Positions 8,978 through 17,322 of a stretch of DNA of 64,000 nucleotides are shown here, in pieces. The translations under genes and the position numbers were made by a program. The notes under the pieces were generated by a model. That model did not search any database. It was not told where the DNA came from and was given only the letters and a program-made list of their open reading frames with translations. Location: NCBI GenBank assembly GCA_025757985.1, contig CP107210.1, positions 1,860,001 to 1,924,000 on the forward strand, given 5' to 3'. Positions within the stretch are counted from its first letter, which is position 1; each line of letters begins with the position of its first letter. This DNA comes from Oscillospiraceae bacterium (GTDB lineage: Bacteria > Bacillota > Clostridia > Oscillospirales > Ruminococcaceae).

Positions 8978-9900
8978 CAGCGGGCATCCTCCTGCTTTTC
9001 CGGCAGAACGGGGGTGACGGCGGCAATCGCGACCTCGATCATCGAGTCGTCCGGCTCAAAGGTCGTCAGCCGCTGCATCCAAAGCCCCGGCTGAGAGATG
9101 ATTCTTGCCGCCGCACTGTCAGAGCGGCCCGCCCATTTCAAAATCTCATACGATACACCAACCAGAAGCGGGAACATGCAAAGCTTGTACACGACCCGCA
9201 TCGCCGTGCTGGTCCAAGGCAGCACCGCATACAGGAAGATGCTGATGATGATGACGAGGATCATAAAGCTGGTGCCGCACCGCGGGTGAAAGCGGCTCTG
9301 GCGGCGGATGTTTTCCACCGTCAGGGGCAGACCTGCCTCATAGCAGGCGATGGTCTTATGCTCAGCACCGTGGTACTCAAACACGCGGTGCAGCTCCTTC
9401 ATGCGGGTGCAAAGGAACATGTAGCCGAGGAATATGACCATCTTGAGCACGCCCTCGAGGATTACGCGCGGCCAGCGCCCCAGTGGCACGGCGCGCATGA
9501 CAAGACCGGTCAAAAAAGTGGGCAGAAAGGTAAACAGGAACAGCGCCAGCGCCACGCCCACAAAGGCGGCGCAGGCCATCAGCGCGTTCTGCACGGCGGG
9601 GGTGGCGTGCGCCTCGAACCATTTGTCCAGCTTGGACTCAGCGGGCTCGGTCTCGCCCTCCATGGCGATGTCGGCCGCATGCATCAGGTAGCGGTAGCCC
9701 TTGTAGAGGTTTTCCGCCATGTTGCAGACGCCCCGGACCAGCGGGACCTTATTGTACCAGTGGGTCGTGACGGTGTCATAGCTCAGGTCGATGGTGCCGT
9801 CCGGCTTGCGCACGGCGCAGCAGATCTTTTCCGGACCACGCATCATGATGCCCTCCATCAGGGCTTGTCCCCCGACGGAGGTGCGGAATTCTTTAGGCAT
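8974..9900 (-). CDS. DUF1385 family membrane protein
   Basis: The protein has the family start with SVGGQALMEGIMMRGP near the N-terminus and a central block of three to four hydrophobic helices (about 115-230). The conserved HGAEHKTIACYEAG and SRFHPRCGTSF stretches, rich in His and Cys, suggest metal binding. Its biochemical function is not established. It is a standard neighbour of prmC in Clostridia and overlaps it by four bases. ATG at 9900 has AAGGAG seven bases upstream. Confidence 0.93.
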   Translation of the reverse strand: MPKEFRTSVGGQALMEGIMMRGPEKICCAVRKPDGTIDLSYDTVTTHWYNKVPLVRGVCNMAENLYKGYRYLMHAADIAMEGETEPAESKLDKWFEAHATPAVQNALMACAAFVGVALALFLFTFLPTFLTGLVMRAVPLGRWPRVILEGVLKMVIFLGYMFLCTRMKELHRVFEYHGAEHKTIACYEAGLPLTVENIRRQSRFHPRCGTSFMILVIIISIFLYAVLPWTSTAMRVVYKLCMFPLLVGVSYEILKWAGRSDSAAARIISQPGLWMQRLTTFEPDDSMIEVAIAAVTPVLPEKQEDARW

Positions 9901-9923
9901 ATGTGTTCTCCTTCGTCATTTTT

Positions 9924-10069
9924 GCCTTCCCCTGAGGGGGAAGGTGGCCGAGCAAAGCGAGGCCGGATGAGGGGCGGATGTATCGCTATTGCCCGTTACC
10001 GGGTTGTCGCGGAAAGTTTGCCCCTCATCAGTCCGCTTCGCGGACAGCTTCCCCCTCGGGGGAAGCCTT
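9924..10069. repeat. palindromic intergenic repeat (GCCTTCCCC/CCGGATGAGGGG family)
   Basis: GCCTTCCCC...GGGGGAAGG and a closing AGCTTCCCCC...GGGGGAAGCC flank inner arms CCGGATGAGGGGC and CCCCTCATCAGTCCGC. The same layout recurs at 32442, 44700, 45647, 48679, 54074, 55286 and 62029. Its last bases overlap the stop codon of the histidine kinase gene. Confidence 0.85.
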
Positions 10070-11522
10070 AAATTTTTTCATGCAGATGCTCCTGCCCGGG
10101 GTGGTAGACGGGCAGGGTCACTGTGACGGTCGTGCCGCAGCCGAGGGCGGAGGTGATGTCGAACCGGCCGCCGAGCGTCTGGACGATCTCATCCACGACC
10201 GCAAGGCCGATACCGGAGCCGCGCACCGAGTTCTTTGCCTTGAAGAACCTCTGCTTGACCTTTTCCAGATCATCGGGCGCAATGCCCCGGCCCTGATCGC
10301 GGATCGACGCGCTGACCGTGACCGGTGTGCGGCGCAGGGTCAGAAAGATCGTACCGCCCGGCTCGGAATACTTGATAGCGTTGTCAAACAGGTTGACAAA
10401 CACCTGCCGCAGCCGCGCCGGGTCTGCCCAGACCGGGTAGGGCTCGGGCGGCTCCTGATAGACAAGCTGCATTCCCTCCTGCCGGATGCGAGCCTCGACA
10501 AAGAGCGCCGCATCGGTGGCCTCGGCCACAAAGTCCAGCACCTGACAGTTCATCTTGATGCCGTTCTGCATACGGGAGAAGTCAAGCAGCTCCTCGACCA
10601 TCGTGTAAAGGCGGTCGGTCTCGGTGCCGATGACCGCCAGACCGCGCCGGTAGTTCTCGTTGGAGGGGTCGTCAATGTTGCTGATCGTCTCGACCCAGCC
10701 CTTGATCGAGGTCAACGGCGTGCGCAGCTCATGGCTGACCGAGGAAATGAACTCGTTTTTCAGCCGCTCGGTCTCGGCCAGATCCTCGGCCATCTGGTTG
10801 ATGGTCTTGCACAGGCGGCCGATTTCGTCATCGTACCGGGTGTCCGGCAGGCGCACCTTCATGTCGCCCTTGGCGATCCGAGTAGCCGTAGCCTCGACCT
10901 CACCGAGGGGCCGCACGATGGAGCGCACAAAAAACAGTCCGCTCCAGACCGTGAAGCACAGCACAAGCAGGCCCAACCCCACACAGATGGCCACGGTGCG
11001 CCACCAGAGGTTGTCCACCAGCACAAGGCTCGTCACCATCCGCATGGCGGCGATGCTGCCCGCCGCGTAGGGCACAAGCATCGTCACTGCCATGACACGC
11101 TCGCCCTGCGGCGTGGTAAAGATAGCCGACCCCAGCCCATTGGCGGCGGTCAGCGCGCGGCCGTAATCGGTGCCGTTGGTCAGGTCGCGGTTCATCGTGC
11201 CGCTGCTGGTTGCCAGAATCACGCCCTGATTGTCCAGCAGCATAAACTCAAACTTGTCCTTTTCGTCAAACTGCTCAACCACACGGCGCAGGACCTGCCC
11301 GCGGCTTTCGGCGGTAACGGCCATATCCCCCGCCGTGCCGGTGGCCTGCAGGCGGCCCACCACGGTGGAGAAGCGGTTTTCCACAGCGCGTTCAACGCCG
11401 CCGTACAGGTCGTTATAGCTGTAATAGAGGAAAAGCCCCTCCGCCAGCACCAGCACCAGCACGGTGATAAGCAGGCTGCCGCGCACCCATCGGCGGATGA
11501 TACTGCTGCTGTTCGGCTGCAT
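10068..11522 (-). CDS. membrane sensor histidine kinase
   Basis: The 484-residue kinase has a first membrane helix (about 14-33), an extracytoplasmic domain of some 135 residues, a second helix (about 174-199) and a HAMP linker (200-250). A HisKA domain follows with the phospho-acceptor His264 (SSVSHELRTPLTS), then a HATPase domain with an N box (NLFDNAIKY) and glycine motifs (DQGRGIAPDD, GSGIGLAVV). It lies 39 bases after the response regulator gene with AAAGGAGG eight bases before the ATG, so the two are partners. The stimulus is not evident, but the domain order resembles PhoR/WalK-type kinases. Confidence 0.93.
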   Translation of the reverse strand: MQPNSSSIIRRWVRGSLLITVLVLVLAEGLFLYYSYNDLYGGVERAVENRFSTVVGRLQATGTAGDMAVTAESRGQVLRRVVEQFDEKDKFEFMLLDNQGVILATSSGTMNRDLTNGTDYGRALTAANGLGSAIFTTPQGERVMAVTMLVPYAAGSIAAMRMVTSLVLVDNLWWRTVAICVGLGLLVLCFTVWSGLFFVRSIVRPLGEVEATATRIAKGDMKVRLPDTRYDDEIGRLCKTINQMAEDLAETERLKNEFISSVSHELRTPLTSIKGWVETISNIDDPSNENYRRGLAVIGTETDRLYTMVEELLDFSRMQNGIKMNCQVLDFVAEATDAALFVEARIRQEGMQLVYQEPPEPYPVWADPARLRQVFVNLFDNAIKYSEPGGTIFLTLRRTPVTVSASIRDQGRGIAPDDLEKVKQRFFKAKNSVRGSGIGLAVVDEIVQTLGGRFDITSALGCGTTVTVTLPVYHPGQEHLHEKI

Positions 11523-11561
11523 AGGGGGTTCCTCCTTTCGCGTTTTTATAAGGGACCGCCG

Positions 11562-12263
11562 TCACACATTCCAGCGGTAGCCGTAGCCCCAGACAGTCAT
11601 GATATGCCGGGGGTTGCTGGGTTCGTCCTCGATCTTCATCCGCAGGCGGCGGATGTTCACATCCACGATCTTGACATCGCCGAAGTAATTCTTGCCCCAG
11701 ACGCCCTCCAGAATCTTTTCACGCACCAGCGCGGTAGCCGGATTGCGGAAAAACAGCTCCATGATCTGGAACTCGACCTGCGTCAGGTCGATCGGCGTGC
11801 CGGATTTGTAGAGGATGCGGCTCTTCTCATCCAGCACAAAGGGGCCGCTGACAAGCTGCTCCGGCTCCTCAGCAGGCTTGGCGGCGCTGGTACCCCGGTG
11901 GATGCGCCGGGTCAGCGCCTCCAGCCGGGCGATCAGCTCCGACACCGAGAAGGGCTTTGTGATGTAATCGTCCGCGCCGATGGACAAGCCGCGGATCTTG
12001 TCACTCTCCTGCCCCTTGGCCGATACAATGATAATGCCGATGTCGCTGTCATCGCGGCGGATCGTTTCACACAGGCTCAGCCCGTCCATGCCGGGCAGCA
12101 TGATGTCCAGCAGGGCAGCATCGCAGGGTTCGCCGCCGTGCATCAGCTCCAGCGCACGCTCGGCGCTGGGGGCCTCAACGACCTCCCAGCCTGCCATTTT
12201 CAGGTTCAGGGCTACCATTTCGCGGATGCTGGCTTCGTCCTCGACTACCAAAACTCGTTTCAT
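11562..12263 (-). CDS. OmpR/PhoB family response regulator
   Basis: The receiver domain (1-120) has the acidic pocket EDE at 8-10, the phospho-acceptor Asp53 (LLDIMLPGMDG) and the conserved lysine in ITKPF near 102. A winged-helix DNA-binding domain (about 135-230) ends in IRRLRMKIEDEPSNPRHIMTVWGYGYRW. I chose the ATG at 12263 because AGGAAGGGA precedes it and the protein then begins MKRVLVVEDE; an upstream TTG is in frame. It sits between a lipoprotein gene (20-base gap) and its kinase. Targets are unknown. Confidence 0.94.
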   Translation of the reverse strand: MKRVLVVEDEASIREMVALNLKMAGWEVVEAPSAERALELMHGGEPCDAALLDIMLPGMDGLSLCETIRRDDSDIGIIIVSAKGQESDKIRGLSIGADDYITKPFSVSELIARLEALTRRIHRGTSAAKPAEEPEQLVSGPFVLDEKSRILYKSGTPIDLTQVEFQIMELFFRNPATALVREKILEGVWGKNYFGDVKIVDVNIRRLRMKIEDEPSNPRHIMTVWGYGYRWNV

Positions 12264-12283
12264 AAACCCGGTTCCCTTCCTTA

Positions 12284-13585
12284 TCAATTTGACCCCAGCA
12301 GCACGGTATTCTGGCTGATGGAATCGAGATTCAAGCCGTAATAGGGCGTAACGACCCGCGCCTGCAGCTGTTGGCTGCCGATATTGGCGATGCGCAGGTA
12401 GTTGCCGTCGCCGCTGGCTGTGTCCGTGGTCGGTTCAACGACCCGCATCTCGCAGTAGACGGTGTTTCCCTCGGCGTTGCAAATCAGCCAGCCGGTGCCG
12501 CCCTGATTGGCGCGGATCAGCACGCTGCCGTGCATTGACTCGGGCAGCTCCATAAACAGATCGTACTCACTGTCGTAGACACCGAACTGGCTGTTGCCGC
12601 CTGCGGTGGAGGTGTAATCCTTCCAGAGCAGAAAGCTCAGCCGCTTGTCCATCGGCGTCTGCAGGGTGCCGCCATCGTCGATCTCCACGGGGATGTCCAC
12701 CGTGCCGTTGCCGTCAATGTCGCAGCTGAGCAGGGTGTCGTTGTAGCGCAGCGTGCTGCGCTGAATGTCGCTCATGCCGCCGGGGCGGTAGGGCTGCAGA
12801 AAGCCCGTCTCGGCATCGTACAGGATAATGTCCGACACAAGGCTGCTTGTCCCGGTCCAGGCGTCCATCACAAGGTACATGGCGTCATCGCTGCCGGTCC
12901 CGGCATGCAGGGCCGCACAGCTGCTGTAAACGCCCTCGCCCAGATTCAGCGTCTGGGTCGAGCGGAACTCCCCATCGTTGGCGGTCAGCAGCTGCAGCGT
13001 CACACCGCCAAGCTCAGTGTCCGGTGGCAGGGCCAGCACAAGGTCCTGCGTATCGCCCTTGCCGGTAAAATTAGCCACGATCATATCGGTGTAGCTTTTG
13101 CTGATGACGGTGGACAGACTGCCGTTGTCGTACTGGTAGACGGCCAGATACTGATCCCCCTGCGGGGAGATGTACCCGGTCAGCAGCTGCTTGCTGTCTG
13201 CGTCCTTCAGGCTGGCGGCGGAGAAGCTTTCCACCTCGGAGGACATACCCTCGATAGCCTGACTGACACGCCAGCCGCTCTCGCCGCTCGGCTCCAGCAC
13301 CGCAAGCCAGACATTGGAGCTGGTGGTGTCGGCCGTGTACAGGACTGCGGCCTCGTCAACGCCGTCACCGTCCCAGTCACCGAACGCAAACGGGGAGAGG
13401 AAATCGCCGCTGGCGGGATATTTCAGGGTAGCACTGCCGCCCAGATAGCTGTTCAGCGCCTTCTGCAGGGCCGCGCTCTCGCCGGAAAGCTGCGGGGCGC
13501 GCAGCAGGGTCTCGACATCGCCCGCCGCACTGCAGCCTGCCAGCAAAAGCAGCACAAGGAGCAGGGCGGTGATTTTTTTCATCAT
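12284..13585 (-). CDS. lipoprotein with FG-GAP/VCBS-like repeats
   Basis: The signal peptide MMKKITALLLVLLLLAGC ends in a lipobox with Cys18, so the mature protein is anchored outside the membrane. The body has beta-propeller-like stretches with calcium-binding-type loops, FGDWDGDGVDEAAV (about 70-83) and CDIDGNGTVDIPVEID (about 290-305). The ATG at 13585 has AAAGGAG nine bases upstream. Being first in an operon with a response regulator and kinase, it may be an accessory sensor or a surface protein controlled by them; this is inference. The family role is not defined. Confidence 0.85.
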   Translation of the reverse strand: MMKKITALLLVLLLLAGCSAAGDVETLLRAPQLSGESAALQKALNSYLGGSATLKYPASGDFLSPFAFGDWDGDGVDEAAVLYTADTTSSNVWLAVLEPSGESGWRVSQAIEGMSSEVESFSAASLKDADSKQLLTGYISPQGDQYLAVYQYDNGSLSTVISKSYTDMIVANFTGKGDTQDLVLALPPDTELGGVTLQLLTANDGEFRSTQTLNLGEGVYSSCAALHAGTGSDDAMYLVMDAWTGTSSLVSDIILYDAETGFLQPYRPGGMSDIQRSTLRYNDTLLSCDIDGNGTVDIPVEIDDGGTLQTPMDKRLSFLLWKDYTSTAGGNSQFGVYDSEYDLFMELPESMHGSVLIRANQGGTGWLICNAEGNTVYCEMRVVEPTTDTASGDGNYLRIANIGSQQLQARVVTPYYGLNLDSISQNTVLLGSN

Positions 13586-13613
13586 GGCGGTCTGCTCCTT
13601 TCTCACAAAGTCA

Positions 13614-14540
13614 TCAATCTGTGTACGGATTATTGGAAAAGCCTTTCTCATTCAGCCGCTTAACCATCGGATTCAATATACTGCGCCATATTTTCTTGAC
13701 AACTACACTTTTGCTAAAAGTGCGTACCAATGTAGGGCTGATTGCATAGTATACCGCAATAAAGGTGCGCCCAAGCACCGAACTTTTCAGCACGATGTCT
13801 CTATATCGCCGCAGCGTCCAAACTTGCGGACAATCATACGAGCCATACACACAAGTCGCAATATAGCATCCCTGTTTTCCCTTATGGGTTTTATTGTGCT
13901 GTTCTGCCTGCACATCCCAATCAACCGCCTGCCGTGCGGCATTTTCTTTCTCGAATGTATTCGGCTGCGCAGTATTTTCTTTTGTAAAACTCGGCACTCG
14001 CTGAGGTGGCGTCTCCAATGCTTCACGGATACGTTTTTCGATGTACGGTCTATTTACGCCATAATTTGTCCAGAATGTAACCAGCGGTATTCCTGCATCT
14101 GCACAAATAGCAGAAACCTTTTCATCGCGTTGGCGTCTTTTCCACTCATGATGTGTATTGTCATTTATTTCCACCACGATTTTGGGCGCAAATTCCCCAT
14201 CGGTAATCAAAAAATCAACGTTGCGGAAAAGTTCGTTATGATATGCAGAATTGTCCACTTTTTCGAGAAATGCTGCCAGATTGATTTGTGGAAACACATG
14301 ATATCCTTGCGGGACGATTTCTCTCAAAGCGTCAAAAAAGCCTTGCTCATTTTTTGTAATCAGCCTTTTCTTCGGTTCATACAAGAATTCCAGCTGCACG
14401 CGCTTTGGGCACGGTTCATCACCATAATGCCACTGCCCACACACTGGGCACTTTATAATATAGCCCAATTCCTTCTGTTGGTTGCAGGCACGGCACAGCG
14501 GATAGCGACCACTTTCCGCACCACAAACGCAGCATTTCAT
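13614..14540 (-). CDS. DUF2726-like protein with zinc ribbons and C-terminal CFI-box domain
   Basis: The N-terminus has paired CxxC motifs (CCVCGAES, CRACN, CPVCGQWHYGDEPC) typical of zinc ribbons. The middle (about 60-190) resembles DUF2726, a restriction-endonuclease-like fold, with VDFLITDGEFAPKIVVEIND and a later ADAGIPLVTFWTNYG. The C-terminus carries the recurring CYIATCVYGSYDCPQVWTLRRYRD module. The gene is clearly more AT-rich than its neighbours, suggesting acquisition. The ATG at 14540 has AAGGAA eight bases upstream, and a good promoter lies at 14583-14611. A nuclease-like role is only a guess. Confidence 0.8.
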   Translation of the reverse strand: MKCCVCGAESGRYPLCRACNQQKELGYIIKCPVCGQWHYGDEPCPKRVQLEFLYEPKKRLITKNEQGFFDALREIVPQGYHVFPQINLAAFLEKVDNSAYHNELFRNVDFLITDGEFAPKIVVEINDNTHHEWKRRQRDEKVSAICADAGIPLVTFWTNYGVNRPYIEKRIREALETPPQRVPSFTKENTAQPNTFEKENAARQAVDWDVQAEQHNKTHKGKQGCYIATCVYGSYDCPQVWTLRRYRDIVLKSSVLGRTFIAVYYAISPTLVRTFSKSVVVKKIWRSILNPMVKRLNEKGFSNNPYTD

Positions 14541-14582
14541 AGGCAGTCTTCCTTCCGCATCCCTTACATCAATACAGTTTAT

Positions 14583-14611
14583 AGTATACCACATTTACGG
14601 CAGCGCCGCAA
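14583..14611 (-). promoter_or_regulatory. promoter of the DUF2726-like gene
   Basis: On the minus strand TTGCGG (14606-14611), a 17-base spacer and TATACT (14583-14588). The -35 box lies inside the 3' end of the ZIP transporter gene. Confidence 0.6.
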
Positions 14612-15374
14612 TGCCTAACAGCATCAGCAATGTACCTGCGGCGGCGCCCAAAATGCCGGCGGCGCGATGTTTAAGGACGAACGCATCGGGCAAAAGCTGG
14701 GCAAAGGACACCCACACCATAATGCCTGCCGCCAACACGACCGTGCCGTTCAAAAAGCCGGGTGTAAAAAACCGGCGCAGGAACAACCACGCCAGCACAG
14801 CCCCCAGCGGCTCGGCCAGACCGGAAACGAGAGCCGCCAGCACACCGGCCGCACGGCTGCGGGTTGCGTAGGCGAAGGGCACCGCCACAGCCAGCCCCTC
14901 CGGGATATTGTGCAGTGCGATGGCCGCCGCCGTGCGCAGACCGAGCGCCGGGTCCGCTGTCCCGGCGAAGAAGGTAAGTACACCCTCCGGGAAATTGTGC
15001 AGCAGCAGCGCCGCGCCGGTGATGAGAGCGGTGCGCATGGCCGCCGCGCGGGCGGGGTCGCGGCCCTGACCAAAGCGGGCAGCAAGCTCGGATTCCTCCG
15101 GCAGAAGCTTGCCCAGCAGCCCCGCCGCCGCCATGCCCAGCGCTGTCAGTGTCGCAAGCGCCCCGCCGCAGGCCAGAGGCGGCAGATACCTGCCGTAAAA
15201 ATGCAGGGCCTCGGGCAGCAGATCGGTCAGCGATGCGGTGAGCATGACCCCGCCCGCAAAGCCCGCCGAGGCGGCCAGAAGCTTTTCCGTTGGTTTGCCA
15301 AGCACCGCCAGCACCCCGCCCAGACCTGTAGACAGACCGGCGAGGGCGGTGAGGATCAGTGGTGAAGTTTGCAT
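14595..15374 (-). CDS. ZIP family divalent metal transporter
   Basis: The 259-residue protein has about eight membrane helices and the two ZIP metal-site motifs HNFPEG and HNIPEG in helices four and five. A histidine-poor cytoplasmic loop (about 85-120) separates the first three helices from the rest. It is most like the ZupT/GufA branch, which imports zinc and other divalent metals. The start at 15374 (MQTSPLILTALAG) has GGGGGTG eight bases upstream; the frame is open 12 codons further. It stands alone between an AT-rich gene and a MITE-like repeat. Confidence 0.92.
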   Translation of the reverse strand: MQTSPLILTALAGLSTGLGGVLAVLGKPTEKLLAASAGFAGGVMLTASLTDLLPEALHFYGRYLPPLACGGALATLTALGMAAAGLLGKLLPEESELAARFGQGRDPARAAAMRTALITGAALLLHNFPEGVLTFFAGTADPALGLRTAAAIALHNIPEGLAVAVPFAYATRSRAAGVLAALVSGLAEPLGAVLAWLFLRRFFTPGFLNGTVVLAAGIMVWVSFAQLLPDAFVLKHRAAGILGAAAGTLLMLLGIAALP

Positions 15375-15394
15375 ATCGGTACACCCCCAAGCTT

Positions 15395-15636
15395 TAGGGC
15401 AATACCGCATAATTCTAAGTGCCGATACGGCGAGCGAGGTGCGGCAGCTGCTAAGCCAAAAGCGCAGATAATACTTTGTGTATTATCGAGCATTTTGGCA
15501 ACGCAGATGCCGTACCGCACACCGAGCCGCAGCGAGGCGCTTCGGAGCGCAACCGCCGCTTGCGGCGGCTCTTGGCGCGGAGATCCGCCGGAGCGGTGCT
15601 TAAGCCGTCAGGCGGGAATTGTGCGGTGTTGCCTTA
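15395..15636. repeat. MITE-like element, copy A (242 bp)
   Basis: The ends GGCAATACCGCATAATTC and GGAATTGTGCGGTGTTGCC are imperfect inverted repeats of about 20 bases. Copy B at 42967-43145 is the same element in opposite orientation. Copy A carries roughly 63 extra bases before CCGCCGGAGC, made of palindromic GC-rich sequence. There is no open reading frame, so it would need a transposase in trans. Confidence 0.75.
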
Positions 15637-15859
15637 GATTTATAAATGTATACGGTGCGCAGGGCGGCATATGACAAGAGCGCAGGGGTGTTCTTTTGCG
15701 GGTGAGTATGGTATACTTGATTTAGCATAGCAAATCTTGCTAATGTATTTGTCAAGAGTTTTTTATAGATTTTCCGATTTTCTTTTGGAAAAAGGGCGCA
15801 TTAAATTGAACCCACAGCAGTTGTGGATTTTTGAAAAAGATATATAATAGAGTCAGTGG

Positions 15860-17059
15860 TTACTGTTGCTTGAGCGTTTCCATCGCTCTCGCGTAGTAGA
15901 TGCGGAGAAACTTGTTGACTCCGGCCATTTTAGCTACGTTATACGGTTTCCCTTCCTGTTCCTTTTTGAGCAGAAAAAGGTAGACAGGGTCATCTTGAGG
16001 TCGTGTAAGTTTGAGTGCCTGCATAACCTCAAAGCAATACTTTCTGAGAGCCGCATTCCCACGTTTTGATATGTGGCGATTGTGGCTCTCAAATGTTCCA
16101 GACTGATATGGAGGCGCATCGTTACCAGCATAAGCGTTGAGTGCTTTTCCACTGTGAAAGCGGCGGATATCTCCAATTTCAGCAAGGATAAGGGGACCGA
16201 GTCGATCCCCAACACCAGCCATAGAGCGCAGAACAGCGTATTCGGGCAACGTTTCAGCTAATGTTTGCATTTTTAGAATAATTGAATCAGTGGCCTTTTG
16301 TGATTCACAGACAAGTTCAAGACATTGATTTTGAGCCGCAAGAGTGTATTCGTTTTCTCCCCTTGTTGTGATATTGCGTAATGCAGCTTCGTAAATTGCC
16401 AACCCATATGTTTTGGTTTGGCGATTTCGAGATTTTCTTGCGATTTTTTCAAATGCGTCAAGGAAACGACTTTTTCCCATTTTCTTTATACGATCGTAGG
16501 ATTTAAAACGATTGATAAAGAGAACGGAAAGACTGGTTTCTGGCGTTCTGGTCGTTAGAGGCAGAATGTTGGTTATGCCAGGCATCGTTTCATCCAATAG
16601 ATTAAGTAGAAATACTTTGTTGGTTTTAAGGGTAAGCATTCGCTGATTATACTGTCGTGCCAAAAATTTCAAATCTTCGTATTTCTGCTCCATAGATGTA
16701 TATGGAACCAGAGAATAACTCTTTTCCAATGCATATCTGGCAATCCGCACTGCATCTTTCTTGTCTGTTTTGGCCTTGCGAAGATCCATGTCTCCGAATT
16801 TCTTGATTTGATAGGCATTAACCATACAAACAGGGAGCCCGGCTTCCTGCAACGCTTTCAGAACAGGATAATGGTAATGCCCGGTATTTTCCATTAAGAT
16901 GGTTGCAGATTGCTTGCTATTCAAAATATACTTAATGAAAGCGTCTAGTTCGGGCTGCGTATGGTGGAACTCAAAAGGACTTGTGTGCATTGATCCGTCT
17001 TGGTTTAAGATGGCTGCTACACTTTTTGACTTGGAAATATCGATTCCTACTGCGAGCAT
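15860..17059 (-). CDS. IS110-family DEDD transposase, copy 1
   Basis: The recombinase acts on the IS through a RuvC-like N-terminal domain with Asp7 (GIDISKSKS), Glu57 (MENTGHYH), Asp99 and Asp102 (KTDKKDAVRIA). The C-terminal Tnp domain has LRSMAGVGDRLGPLILAEIGD followed by NAYAGNDAPPYQSG, which should hold the catalytic serine. I prefer the ATG at 17059 because AAGGA lies six bases upstream; another ATG at 17065 is too close to it. The protein is identical to that of copy 2. In IS110 relatives the enzyme works with a bridge RNA from the leader. Confidence 0.95.
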   Translation of the reverse strand: MLAVGIDISKSKSVAAILNQDGSMHTSPFEFHHTQPELDAFIKYILNSKQSATILMENTGHYHYPVLKALQEAGLPVCMVNAYQIKKFGDMDLRKAKTDKKDAVRIARYALEKSYSLVPYTSMEQKYEDLKFLARQYNQRMLTLKTNKVFLLNLLDETMPGITNILPLTTRTPETSLSVLFINRFKSYDRIKKMGKSRFLDAFEKIARKSRNRQTKTYGLAIYEAALRNITTRGENEYTLAAQNQCLELVCESQKATDSIILKMQTLAETLPEYAVLRSMAGVGDRLGPLILAEIGDIRRFHSGKALNAYAGNDAPPYQSGTFESHNRHISKRGNAALRKYCFEVMQALKLTRPQDDPVYLFLLKKEQEGKPYNVAKMAGVNKFLRIYYARAMETLKQQ

Positions 17060-17099
17060 TGACATTCCTTCTTTCGTTTCGATTTATGGCTATCCAGCT

Positions 17100-17282
17100 T
17101 TTCCAAAGTACGCACATATTCAATCGTGAAACGGGAGCTATGTCCCAACTTGCTGAATCGAGCACAAAACAATGGAGGCTGGCTGACACATTTGTCTGCG
17201 GGCGTGGTGTCCCAATCGGAAAGTTCGTCAGACCATACCTCCATTTTAAAGGAAAAGAGCAAGGCCGGATAGGCCTTACTCT
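17100..17282 (-). ncRNA. candidate bridge RNA of IS110 copy 1
   Basis: Read on the minus strand, the leader starts with a hairpin (AGAGTAAGGCC, 17282-17272, with GGCCTTGCTCT, 17266-17256). A stem ATGGAGG/CCTCCAT (17244-17238 with 17178-17172) encloses TTCCGATT (17221-17214) and GACAAAT (17196-17190), which match the left and right halves of the insertion site. Further on, AGCAAG (17154-17149) and TGAAT (17122-17118) match the two element ends. This is the order LTG, RTG, LDG, RDG known for IS110 bridge RNAs. The limits are approximate. Confidence 0.65.
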
Positions 17283-17322
17283 TACATTATGAATCGGAAT
17301 TTATATATAAAGGAGAATATTG

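Larger units (their letters stand above)
15733..17295 (-). mobile_element. IS110-family insertion sequence, copy 1
   Basis: Sequence identity with copy 2 runs from 15731 to 17302 (1572 bases). The transposase is DEDD-type. AATC occurs at 15733-15736 and 17292-17295 and is taken as the shared core; identity outside it (CA on the left, GGAATTT on the right) then belongs to a common target. There are no terminal inverted repeats, as usual for IS110. The region upstream of the transposase is 237 bases and the downstream one 129, favouring the IS110 over the IS1111 subgroup. Confidence 0.9.

Noticed and set aside
9924..10069. CRISPR array
   Set aside because: The repeats are dispersed, palindromic and of varying length, with no regular spacers and no cas genes.
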